Positions 12,298 to 22,040 of a DNA stretch of 64,000 nt are shown here, one piece after another (position 1 is the stretch's first letter; every line of letters starts with the position of its first letter). The translations under genes were made by a program, and so were the position numbers. The notes under the pieces were generated by a model. The model searched no databases. It saw only the letters and a program-made list of their open reading frames with translations, and was not told the DNA's origin. This DNA is from Talpa occidentalis (taxonomy: Eukaryota > Chordata > Mammalia > Eulipotyphla > Talpidae), in the NCBI RefSeq assembly GCF_014898055.3, contig NW_023601104.1, positions 84,179,106 to 84,243,105 on the forward strand. Reading direction: 5' to 3'.

Positions 12298-13213
12298 TAA
12301 AGTGTGTTGCTAGCCAAGGAGCTGATCCAAGGTTTTGTTTTTTTTTCACTCTTTGTTTTGTTTGTTTTATTTTTTTGGATCTGTTATCCATGCAGTGCCT
12401 TTCAGATAGCCAAGTGGAGATAATAGGAGGGATATCAGGTACATGAGTGCAGCCAGAGGTGATATTCAGGTTGGAGATTTAAAAGAAGGAATCATGAGAC
12501 TGTCCGAGAGCTCTTCATATTAGTGTGTATATGTAGCAGAGATTAGAGGCCCAAGAACACTCCCTGGGTCATTCTAACATTGAAAAGTTCAGAGATTCAG
12601 GAGCTATAAGACAAGGGATCAGGGCAGGAATGACTAGCACAGGGGAGTCTGTTGATCTGGAAACAAAAGAAGAGAGTGTTTGAAGGGCAGGGGATGATCA
12701 ACAGTGTCAAATGCTGCTGATAGGTCAGCTACTGAGGTCTGAGAGCTGACTTGTGGAATCTGAAGCTCATTAGAGACCTTGGTGAGGTCTACAGGTGAAA
12801 GATTGATTGGAAGGTTAAGGGAACAGAAAAATGGGAAGGTGGCTGGAGTGCCATGCAGGGCTGAGAGAAGTTTTTAATTTGTTTTGAACAGAAAATAAGT
12901 AAAATTCCTAGTGGGAAGTTTTGAACAAAGTGGCAGCTTGTTGGTGGTATATAAATAGATAGTTTGGTTTAAAGAATAGATAGAAGTTACAGCCCATGCA
13001 AAATCACAACAGAGAAAGAAAGGATTGAAAGTCCCAGGCACAAGAAGGAAAATAGAAAAGTGGAAGGAGCAGGGGAAATGTTTCTTTTGGTTGCTTCTTT
13101 ATTTCCTCATGGAGTTGAAAGCAAGTATAGCAGGTAATGGAAAGTATTGCTGGTGAAACTTGAAGTTTGAAAGAAAATAATAATCTATGATGTAGTCGTT
13201 AAAATGTTGCTTG

Positions 13214-13479
13214 GGGGCCTCTCTCGTGGCGCAGCGGTTGAGCACTAGGCTGCGAAGCTGCCTGCAGCCTCTGCAGCACAGGTTCCATCCCCGGCTGCCA
13301 GCGAGGGTCCCACATGGCGCACAGACCTCTCCTGCCGCCCGTTGCTCCCCTCAGCAGTGTACTTCCTCGGTCTGCCTGTTCTGTTCCCCTCTCTGGCTCT
13401 GGTGAATTCTCTCACCCTCCTGCACTTCTGACTGAACCCAGTGCTTGTATAAATAAAAAGTAAATCTTTAAAAATAAAT
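13214..13479 (+). mobile_element. SINE, subfamily a, 13-bp target-site duplication
   Basis: AAAATGTTGCTTG is exact at 13201-13213 and 13480-13492. The body keeps GCGCAGCGGTTGAGC and the CACTTCTGACTGAACCCAGT region, close to the 10673 copy. It is a young-looking insertion. Confidence 0.95.
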
Positions 13480-13492
13480 AAAATGTTGCTTG

Positions 13493-13961
13493 AATTTCCT
13501 CTGTCAATGAAATTTGAGAAATACTATTGATTCTGCTCAAATGTTTTCAAATTATCATTTATAAAAAATATAGGTAACTATGTAGATGACATAGTTTTAT
13601 AGCTATAGATAATATAATTGTCTTTATAAATTTAATGATAACAAATCTGTTTCTGACACTGTAATTATTAATATTTAAATTTTTTATCATTTAAAAAATG
13701 CATTCACTGTGATTTAAATAACAATACTAAACCCATCATTATCCACTGGAAAATAAAACTTAACCAAGTTTTTCTCTATCAGAAATATTAACATTATACT
13801 TTTTTTCATTATGAAATACAGCTCCACAATTTTAACTAAAGGAGAGGTCTTATACTTTAAATCATTTATTACTTGCTCTCTCATACTTATTTGTAAGAAA
13901 ACTATGCATATAAATAGATTTATTTTTTTTCTGTGCTATATATCAAGAGTTTAAAATTTTC
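13493..13961. other. Very AT-rich unique sequence
   Basis: No gene or repeat recognised. Composition is dominated by A and T, with short poly(T) and TATA runs. Confidence 0.5.
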
Positions 13962-13979
13962 ATCTGCAGGCCACCCTGG

Positions 13980-14305
13980 TGGCACGGGGGTTAAATCTCA
14001 GCACTATGACACTGTCCTCACCCACTGCAGCATGAGTTTGATTCCCCCACCAGGTAGCTGACCCACATGGTGCAGCAGACCCCTCCAGCCTCACCCGCTG
14101 CTCCCCTCAGCAGTGTATTTCAGTAGATCTGCCTCTTCTGCTCCCCACTCTATCTCTGGTGAATCCTCTCACCTCCCCAAACCTCTGGTCTGCACCCCAG
14201 TCTGTTCTGCTCCCCACTCTGTCTCTGGTGAATCCTCTCACCTCCCCAAACCTCTGGCCTGCACCCCAGTTCTTGTATGCATAAATAAATAAATCTTTAA
14301 AAAAA
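13980..14305 (+). mobile_element. SINE with an internal 69-bp tandem duplication
   Basis: Subfamily c copy about 70 bp longer than its relatives because bases 14132-14200 are repeated at 14201-14269. The duplicated part runs from the CTGTTCTGCTCCCCACTC block to GCACCCCAGT. The imperfect target-site duplication TAAAATTTTC plus TGCAG-type ends lies at 13962-13979 and 14306-14323 with two mismatches. The two units differ at only a few positions, so duplication followed or accompanied insertion. Confidence 0.92.
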
Positions 14306-14369
14306 TAAAATTTTCTTATGCAGTGAAACAAATGTAAAAGTATTCATGCTCAGCTGATAAATAAAACAC

Positions 14370-15010
14370 TATCAGAGCGGGTAGGCCGGGCTGGGCTCAG
14401 AGTCAGCATGCAGGCAGCTCTACTGAAGGCTAAGGACTCGGCACTTCCAGCATCTGACTACAACCCCCAGTATTCCTGGACAGAAAGGCTGCTGGAAATA
14501 GGGACTGAGCTGAGCGGTAATCATTGACCTTTAAAAGTCTGAAGACAAGCAGGCCTCACTCTCTTTTTTTGTGCCTTGAACACTTTGGCCAGCTGAAGGA
14601 CCCAAGTTCTCTTTAGAGACTATGGTCTGCCATCTTGATCTCATGGTGGATTGTTCAGCTTGGGTGATGATTTTGACTCTCATTCTGTCCTGCATCTTGG
14701 AGATCTGCCTAACCCCTTGCTTGTGGATCTGGCCATTATGTCCTTGGATTTGTTCTCCTGGCAGTTTTGTCTTGGCCCCACATGTTTGGCTGACCTGGTG
14801 CTCATGAGGGAATGGTTGATTTTGGAATTTGATAGGAAATCTGTATTTTGAAATCCTTTTCTCCCCTATTCCTCTGCCTGCTCTCACAATGCCCTTTGAA
14901 CTTCCCACCAGTTAAACATCTTTGAACATATTAGTTTGATTACTTTGCCTTCAATGTGTACAGGTAGGCAAACCCTTAAAATAGGCAACATGGCTTTTTT
15001 TTTTCTTAGC
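14370..15010. repeat. LTR-like or unclassified old repeat, copy 1
   Basis: Less AT-rich than its surroundings and partly homologous to 31430-31770. Shared features in the same order are CATGAGGG(A/G)ATGG, a block of TTTTGGAAT/TTTGGAAAC type, CTTTTCTCCCC/CTTTTCTTCTT and a terminal CCCTTAAAATAGGCA versus CCATTTAAAATAGGCA. I suspect an ERVL- or MaLR-type LTR, but the name is not secure. Open frames on both strands (for example 14531-14908) are products of this repeat. Confidence 0.5.
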
Positions 15011-15059
15011 AATTTGAGGTCCCAGCGCACCCCTCAGTTTCATCCGGTATGAACATCTT

Positions 15060-15081
15060 TGTGTGTGCGCGTGTGTGTGTA
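15060..15081. repeat. (GT)n microsatellite
   Basis: A short TGTGTGTGCGCGTGTGTGTG run. Confidence 0.8.
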
Positions 15082-15270
15082 TGACATGAATATAGAAGTA
15101 TATACTACATATTAATATATTTTCTATTTAACTCATTCTGTGTATTTATACATAATATATAAAATTGCATGTATATGATATATTAATTAAATCCTTCTGG
15201 AAGCACATGCTTTGACAGAGGTAAAGTTACAAGAGATTTATTATGGGTAAGGAAGTATGGGGTAAATGAT

Positions 15271-15693
15271 TGTCAGGCTTTTTTGCCCTTAGGGTTGATG
15301 AGGGATCCCTGCAGTCCTGAATGCATGCCTGATGGCGGGCACCTGCAGTAGGGTGTGGGCCTATGTAGGTGAGTACACCTGGGCTGAGAGATGGGGCTTA
15401 TAAGGATGGCGTCACAGGAACAGAACACCATAAGAACAACTGAGAGGAACAGAACTAGAAGAGAACCAGCAGAGAAGCAGAGGCCACGAGAGAATGCTGG
15501 AGAGCCCAGAAAAGTGAAGATTTGCTGGGAGCCTGGGAGGCCTGCCAGTCTCGTGGCCACCCAGCACCACTGCCTGCAGTGTACCTGATAAAATGGCAAT
15601 GAAACCCTGTAAAAGTTATTGAAGTCTCCTAGGACTCCTCCCTCACCCATCTGCTTGGATCATAGAGAACCAGCTCTGTGCCTTCCTGGCACT
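15271..15693 (+). mobile_element. LTR-like element, family X copy 1
   Basis: One of three copies (also 28197-28586 and 45439-45826). Shared order: TGTCAGGCTTTT start, a GCATGCCTGAT block, GTAGGGTGTGGGC, a TATA-type CTTATAAG at about 15397, a purine-rich AGAACAGAA stretch, GAAGATTTGCTGGGAGCC, then a degenerate polyadenylation signal near GATAAAATGG and the ending CTGTGCCTTCCTGGCACTCC. The layout U3-TATA-R-AATAAA-U5 is that of a retroviral LTR. No internal retroviral genes adjoin it, so it is probably a solo LTR. The class is undetermined. Confidence 0.7.
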
Positions 15694-16070
15694 CCAGGGA
15701 GAGTGGGGAAATGGAGAAATATCCATGGCAAGTGAAAGATGGAAGGAAGCAAATCAGGTGAGAGAGTCTAGATCCACAATGCATAGCTGACACAATTTTG
15801 AAAACTCAACAGAGATCACAGAGCAAAAATCACCTCTTAGAGAAATCTTGCATTGAGCAGCAATCCCCATGCCCAGGGACTACACCTTACTTTAATCATG
15901 GCTGACACCTGTCCAGGAGTTGTGCAGCCTTAGTGCAGAGCTGAAGCATCAAATCTTGAAGGCACCAATAGCTGGAGGCTTTTAGATGCATGCAAGCAAG
16001 CCTGGCAGCTCAACACTAAGTTCCTTCTTGAGAGAGTAAAGTAGCCATTTTCCATTACTGCTACAAAATT
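15694..16070. other. Unique sequence
   Basis: Nothing recognised apart from ordinary mixed-composition DNA. Confidence 0.45.
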
Positions 16071-16080
16071 ACAAAGTGTT

Positions 16081-16357
16081 TTTTTTTTTTTTTTTAGGAT
16101 TTATTTTTTCTATTTATACAAGGGCTGGGGAATAGGCCAGATGTGTGGGAGGGTGACAGGATTCATCAGAGATAGAGTGGGGAACAGAACAGGCAGACTG
16201 ATGAAGTACACTGCTGAGGGGAGCAGTGGGCAAGACAGGAGAGGTCTGCCGTGCCATGTGGGTTGCTTCAAGGCCGGCAGGGATCGAACCGGCACTGCAA
16301 AGGCTGCGGACAGCTTCACAGTGCTGTGCTCAACTGCCTGCACCACCAGGGAGGCCC
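16081..16357 (-). mobile_element. SINE, subfamily b, 10-bp target-site duplication
   Basis: ACAAAGTGTT lies at 16071-16080 and 16358-16367. The poly(T) of 15 at the left is the copied tail. Head and B box are at the right and well preserved. Confidence 0.94.
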
Positions 16358-16389
16358 ACAAAGTGTTATTGAAAGTGAATTCCTTTAAA

Positions 16390-16560
16390 AAAATATTGAT
16401 GTAACATTATATAATTTTAAGGTGTGTATCATTAAAACAAAACACCTGTATATGGTGTATATAATACATTGTGATGACCACTAAAAGTCTAATTTCATCC
16501 TTCACCATATAATTGCATTCTAATGAGATGGATGGACTTTTTATATAGTTCATATATCTG
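16390..16560 (-). mobile_element. Old LINE-1 (L1M-type) 3' UTR fragment
   Basis: TTGATGTAACATTATATAAT, then GGTGTGTATCATTA and GTGATGACCACTAAAAGTCT, follow the order of the antisense L1M 3' UTR also seen more clearly at 48443-49040. It is strongly diverged. Confidence 0.5.
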
Positions 16561-17558
16561 TGCTGTTAATACTATTTCATTGTGAAAATGACCTAGGGTT
16601 TAGCATCAATTACATTTTCTAGGCATGGAAGCCCTGAGAAACCATGTCTCATAAATAAGCATATGTTTTGCTTCATTCCAACTATAAAAGAAATTTAAAT
16701 CATTGAGAATCATTTGTGTCAATCTATCAGCTAACACAATTAGGCTTCCTTTAGTTTTGGTGCTCTTAAAGAATTAGAGAAACCTGCTTGCCAAATTTTC
16801 CCCAAAATTATTAGAATCAGTTACTTTGCCAGCGCTAGTAAATATTCTAAAAATGCTTCACCAAGAGCTATCAAATGACAACTGATTATACCTGTTGCTC
16901 TTACATCTAGATATGCCCAAGTTGAACTTGTAAAATCAGAAAGGAAAAGGACTACAAATTTTCAAAGGTTTTAATTGTGTGTGTATGTATATATTTGTTT
17001 GCTAGTGTGCAACTTTTGATACAATATTTTTGCTTTAACAGGTTTCTAAGTAAATTTTCACCAAAACATCCCAGCTATAACCTTAGCTTATTCAGCTTAT
17101 GAAGCATATCTCTCAGACCAGCTAATGGGAAAAACAACTTCTCATTTTCTAACCAAGTGCCTGACACTTTTTTTTTCCCCCAGAAAAAAATAACTTCATT
17201 TTTTCCATTTAAACAACCCTATTAATACATTTTTTTTTCCCAGCACATCCATCTCACTTATAATTCTGTGATAAATAGATATAAGCTATAGACTTCTTGT
17301 GGAAGTTTTTCTTTTGATGAACAAAACATTGCCACCTTCAGTTTCATATAAGCTGTCTGCTTTGATTTCCTGGGACATTTATCTGAGAATGATTCTTCCT
17401 TTGACAATAGTAAGGGGAAGAAACAGGTGAGGTAGTTAAATAAAAATTGCAGTACTTCTGTTATATTACTTTGCAATATTACAACATATCTGATTTCAGA
17501 GTATGTCACTGTTAGCCAAAGCACATCACTGCAAAGCACTGTATTTTGTACTTAACAG

Positions 17559-17560
<2 letters not shown>
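16561..17560. other. Unique sequence
   Basis: No gene or repeat recognised. A 93-codon minus-strand open frame at 17258-17539 has no domain that I can identify. Confidence 0.45.

Positions 17561-17608
<48 letters not shown>
17561..17608. repeat. (AT)24 microsatellite
   Basis: Forty-eight bases of uninterrupted AT dinucleotide. It is a likely length-polymorphic and cruciform-forming site. Confidence 0.95.
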
Positions 17609-17610
<2 letters not shown>

Positions 17611-18046
17611 GTGAATACCTGTATCTCAACAAATTGCTTTGATCAGAGGAGACCTGTTTTTAAAATTCAAATTCTGAAGCCATCCTTTAATTTGGCCTCA
17701 GAATATTTGCATATGGGGCAATGCACCACACTAAATAAAATTCAGGATGATTGTGACATGGACCTTTTATCAAATGATACATGAGGATTGTGAAGAGGGA
17801 CCAGAATCTTCCAAAAGCCTACACTGCAGGCATATTCTTATATCAATTTAAGGTCAAGTACATATGGCAGCTATGAATCTGGAAACTGATTTCCTTAGAA
17901 ATCTCCAAAAATATTCAAGAAAGTGCAGTTTTCACTCAAATGTAGTATTCTCTGCTCTACCAGAAAAGCCTTTGGATGCTCCCTGGGATACATTTACTCC
18001 AAAAGGAAATCACTGGTCTAGAAGAGAGGGTCAATGAGTACTCTGT

Positions 18047-18211
18047 GGCAGTGCTTATCAACTCAATGCTTTTAACCCCCAGGATATGCTTGACAACATC
18101 TTCAAATTTTAGTTGTTGCAAGTCAGGAATGCTGCTTAACATCTTACAATGCACGATACAAAAATCTCTCCAGTCCACAATCTCAGTAGTGCCTAGACAG
18201 AGAAACCCTAC
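18047..18211 (+). mobile_element. MER5A-like hAT (Charlie) DNA transposon relic
   Basis: The ordered matches CAGTGCTTATCAACTC, GTTGTTGCAAGTCAGGAATG, CTGCTTAACATC, TTACAATGCACGATAC and finally GACAGAGAAACCCT correspond to the MER5A consensus from its 5' terminal inverted repeat to its 3' end. It is a non-autonomous element with no coding capacity. No clean 8-bp target duplication is visible. Confidence 0.82.
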
Positions 18212-18330
18212 TCTAAAATCTCTCTATGTAATGTGACGTCCAAAGGCTAACAGCTTCAGAAATTGTGTTAGAAAATGAAAAATCTGTAGTTTTTGAAGCA
18301 TTAGAATGTTTGGAGATTAAGACACCTTGA

Positions 18331-19826
18331 GATTTTGGCATTCTTCAAAGAAATAGAACAATTATTGATGAAATTCATATGGAATCACCAAAAACCCGAA
18401 TAGCAAAGCTCTACTGAAAAAAAAAAGAAGGAAATGGAGGCATCACACTCCCAGACTTCAAACTATACTACAAAGCCATAATCATCAAAACTGCATGGTA
18501 TTGGAACAAGAACAGACATACAGACCAATGGAATCGAATAGAAAATCCAGAAATAAGCCCACAGATTTATGGTCAACTAATCTTTGACAAAGGAGCAAAG
18601 ACTATGCATTGGAGCAAAGAAAGTTTGTTCAATAAATGGTGCTGGGAAACTGGGTCGCTACATGCAAAAGAATGAAGCTTGACCACTACTTACACACATA
18701 CACAAAAATCAACTCAAAATGGATTAAAGAACTAGACATAAGACCTGAAACCATAAATACATAGAAGCAATATAGGCGAAACACTCCGGATTTGCACATC
18801 AAAGACATCTTTACAGACACATCACCCAAAGCAGTGATAGTGAAGAGAAAGATAACAGCTGGGACTACATCAAATTAAAGAGCTTTTGCACGGCAAAAGA
18901 GACAAGAACAAAAACAAAGAGAAACCCACCAACTGGGAGAACATTTTTGCACCCAACACTAATGATAAAGGACTGATCACAAAAATCTGCAAAGAGCTGA
19001 TGAGACTCAGCAACAACAAAGAAATAATCCAGTCAAAAAATGGGCAGAAGAGCTAAAAAGAAACTTCTCTGAAGAGGAAATGCAAATGGCCAACAGACAT
19101 ATGAAAAAATGTTCAACATCACTTGCCATCAGGGAAATGCAAATCAAAACTACCATGAGATACCATCTCACACCAGTGAGAATGGCACATATTAAAAAAC
19201 TAGCAACAACAAATGTTGGCGAGGATGTGGAGAAAGGAACTCTGTGCACTGTTGGTGGGAGTGCAAACTGGTCCAACCACTATGGAGAGCTGTGTGGAGA
19301 TTTCTGGACCTACTAAACATAGAGCTTCCATATGATCCAGCAATTCCACTCCTAGGTATTTACCCAAAGGACACAGAAACATCAATTCAAAGAGCACCTG
19401 CACTCCTATGTTTATAGCAGCACTGTTTACAATAGCTAAGCTTTGGAAACAACCCAAATGCCCAAAAATAGATGACTGGATCAAGAAGATGTGGTACATA
19501 TATACCATGGAATATTACTCAGCATTCAAAAAAGATAAACACATGCAATTTGCAGCAACATGGATGGCACTGGAAGGGATCATGCTCAGCGAAATAAGCC
19601 AAAAAGAAAAAGAAAAATACTGGATGGTCTCACTCATAGCAGGAATCTAGAAAACTTAAGTAAGGACCAGGAAAATGAATATAAGAAAGTGAAAATCAAA
19701 TCAACAAAAAACTATGAACCAGAGACACTTTTTGGGGTGGGGGCGGGAGGGGAAGGATTGGGGTCAGAATGGGGCGTTTGCAATTGTATGGGGGAATATA
19801 AAAAAAAATTTAATATTAAAAAAAAA
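18331..19826 (+). mobile_element. LINE-1, 5'-truncated, end of ORF2 and 3' UTR
   Basis: Target-site duplication AAGACACCTTGA lies at 18319-18330 and 19827-19838. The insert starts inside ORF2 and runs through the 3' UTR to a poly(A). Recognisable C-terminal ORF2 blocks are [20 protein letters not shown] (about 18477), [20 protein letters not shown] (19098), [10 protein letters not shown] (19170) and IDDWIKKMWYIYTMEYYSAF (19468). The Cys/His cluster at 19214-19264 reads with Cys, Cys, His, Cys in order. Frameshifts (for example one base missing just before 19214) and stops break the frame. ORF2 ends near 19650. The 3' UTR carries a G-rich TTTTTGGGGTGGGGGCGGG block. The copy is dead but relatively recent. 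Confidence 0.97.
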
Positions 19827-19937
19827 AAGACACCTTGAACTACAGAGATGCAATAGGATTCCTGGTAGCACTGAGAGCCAGTTCCAGATAGACAATGGGA
19901 AACTGCTTCTTCTAAATATTTTATTTTTCTTCTGTCA

Positions 19938-20202
19938 AATTTATAATTTATTTATTTATTTGTTTATACAAGCACTGGGTACAGTCAGAAGCGCGGGAGG
20001 GTGAGAGAATTCACCAGAGCCAGAGTGGGGAGCAGAACAGGCAGATGGATGAAATACACTGCTGAGGGGAGCAGCAAGCTGCAGGAGAGGTCTGCGCGCC
20101 ATGTGGGACCCTCACTGGCTGCCGGGGATCGAACCGGTGCTGCAGAGGCTGCTGGCAGTTTCGCAGCCCAGCGCTCAACTGCTGCGCCACCAAGGGAGGC
20201 CC
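19938..20202 (-). mobile_element. SINE, GC-rich subfamily a
   Basis: Tail at left (TTTATTTATTTATTTG), head at right (CTGCGCCACCAAGGGAGGCC). Contains the subfamily a CACTGGGTACAGTCAGAAGC and many CpG sites. The A box region has one extra A (CCAAGGGAGG). I could not define its target-site duplication. Confidence 0.92.
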
Positions 20203-21149
20203 AGTGAAAATAATTTTAGATTTGCAAACAAGATAAACATTGTTCCTAAGCATTTTTAAAGCAATGACTATGAATTTGACATCAAAGAAAGCTTTTGTGA
20301 AAAAGACAATATCATATTTAACATCAAGACATCCATTATAATAGAAATATAATAACCTTTAGGTTGTCTTTTTATTTTCAAAATTGAGGTTACAACTTTT
20401 AGACTACCCAAAAAGACAAAGCATATCTTCCTCAAAACCAATTTGTATGTAAACATTTCTCCAATTCCCATTTTGGTGATTTGTTTTCTCACAGTTAAAT
20501 GTAAATTCTCATGCCATGATACTTACTTTTCTTTTGCTTTTCAATTTGGATTTATTTCAACTAAGACAAATGGGATAAAACAAATAACAATTATTATACT
20601 AAAATACTGCATATATCACAGAATAAAATGCTAGTTAGAACTGAAGTCATGCTACTAACTAATTTTCATCTTCTTTTAAACGATTCCCTGGTGACAAGAT
20701 TCATTATTTAGGGCTGTTACAAAAGCAACTGAACATTGCAATTTCTCTTCACTAAAATTAGTTCTTATGTTAACAAAGTACTAGTATACTTAATTTTTTC
20801 CAGAAATATCTAATATTCTCTAGGGGTCTTTACTCCTTCAGAAAATCTGGTAGAACAGAGAATATTACATTTGAGTGAAAACTGTAGTTTCTTGAATAAA
20901 GTTGAGTTTGTTCATTTTATTGAGTTTTCTTCCTAGTCTATGGCTATCCACATTTAAGCTTAATTTCTTTATCGTAATTCCATTAGGATAAAGTAAAAGT
21001 TTAATACATTTAGAAATTTTCTGATAAAAATATTCTGCAGTATAGAGATTTAAAAATTTCATTTAAGATTATCTTTATTATTTACTTCACCATTTTCTTA
21101 TTGAAGGCCCTCATCATTTTATGACACGGCTGCTGTAATAAATTAACTG
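20203..21149. other. AT-rich unique sequence
   Basis: No gene or repeat recognised. Short open frames on both strands are Ile/Lys/Phe-rich as expected by chance. Confidence 0.45.
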
Positions 21150-21641
21150 CTATCTCTGGCTTTGGCCTTTCCTCCTGCTGATCCTTTTGTGTAACTTTGC
21201 ATGACTTTCAACTTGTCATTACCCTTATCAAAACTCATGAATACTCTTCCATAAATTGATCTGTGACAGAAGTGTAGATTTTTCTCTGACTTTCAAGGTT
21301 CTATTATGCAGCTAAACCTCTCCATCTAGCTTCATTCACATTCTCCTCAGCCTGGTTTGAAGTCTGCCATGTTCTTTTCTGTCCTTTACATTCCATATCA
21401 ACCCTGAATCTACGACCTTGCTCATTCTTTCATTGGTTTATTTGTTTGTTTTTCCCAGTCTTGAACATCCTGGCTTCTGCACACTTCTGCTTACATCTTA
21501 TTTGTCAGTGAACACAGTTTTGTAGCCTACATTCTCCATGAAACCCTCACAAAAGGATCTACTTCTGGCTCATAATAATGTCATCCTTCTTTAATCTTCT
21601 CCAGTAGTGAATATGTGTTGCTTAATGGAGAAAAAAGTCTT

Positions 21642-21669
21642 CTATTGTGTAGCTATTGCTACACAATAG
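21642..21669. repeat. Perfect 12-bp inverted repeat (hairpin)
   Basis: Arms CTATTGTGTAGC (21642-21653) and GCTACACAATAG (21658-21669) enclose a 4-base TATT loop. The arms match exactly and are not pure AT. Confidence 0.92.
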
Positions 21670-21675
21670 TATGGG

Positions 21676-21722
21676 CTTCTAGTGCAAAATACTTCTAGTG
21701 CAAAACACCTAGTGCAAAATAC
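21676..21722. repeat. Three short direct repeats of CTAGTGCAAAA
   Basis: CTAGTGCAAAAYACTT-type units occur three times in a row directly downstream of the hairpin. The first two are spaced by CTT and the third by a shorter gap. Confidence 0.85.
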
Positions 21723-21764
21723 TTTTCTAACCAATCATTAACTTATTTTTATATTGTAATTTGC

Positions 21765-21915
21765 CTCAGTTTCTTCATTTTTGTGACTGTATTTAACTGG
21801 AAACCTCATTGTGAGTAATGATAACATTGTATGAAAATTACTTGCTCTGGTAAATGCTCAATACTACTTAGACCTATATTATCATCTGCATCATCATCAT
21901 TGTTATCATCATCGT
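21765..21915 (+). mobile_element. MIR fragment
   Basis: CAGTTTCTTCATTTTTGTGA, ACCTCATTGTGAGTAATGAT, then CTCTGGTAAATGCTCAATAC and a (CAT)n-like end follow the 3' half of the MIR consensus in order. Confidence 0.6.
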
Positions 21916-22040
21916 CATCTCCTAAAAGAATATAAGCTCATTCAATGCAGAGATCAACATTTAAAGTTGCCCTAGAAGCCTGTGTGCATAATTAGTGAGG
22001 AACATACTGTAGTGCCAATAAATATTCAATTATTAATTCA

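Larger units (their letters stand above)
11030..13090 (-). mobile_element. LINE-2, minus strand, split by two SINE insertions
   Basis: Antisense L2 is recognisable in three blocks: 11030-11563, 11925-12007 and 12314 to about 13090. The 3' UTR lies at the left, including the CTATGAAGAAAA and GCTGTTCCAGCAGG regions. The right block is antisense to the reverse transcriptase. The reverse complement of about 12698-12733 reads ADLSAAFDTVDH, the RT motif A with the catalytic Asp of the AFD triplet. Stops and indels elsewhere show it is long dead. The SINEs at 11578 and 12024 landed in it later. The right edge is approximate. The family call is from consensus memory. Confidence 0.75.
21150..22040 (+). 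mobile_element. LINE-2 3' end, interrupted by MIR
   Basis: The first part (21150 to about 21640) follows the L2 sense 3' region: CTCTCCATCTAGCTTCATTC, then AACATCCTGGCTTCTGCACA, then CTACATTCTCCATGAAACCC. The terminal part (about 21918-22035) follows the L2 end: AAGAATATAAGCTCATTCAA and GTGCCAATAAATATTCAATT. A MIR and a small hairpin region lie between. It is old and heavily substituted. Confidence 0.65.

Noticed and set aside
14531..14908. 125-codon minus-strand frame with overlapping plus-strand frames
   Set aside because: Lies entirely within a repeat whose second copy at 31430-31770 does not preserve the frame.
15273..15650. 125-codon minus-strand frame
   Set aside because: Falls inside the family X LTR-like element. 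The frame is not kept in the other two copies.
19080..19650. Possible L1 ORF2 protein still expressed
   Set aside because: The frame is split by a frameshift before 19214 and by later stops, and the copy lacks everything upstream of the ORF2 C-terminus. It cannot encode a working protein.
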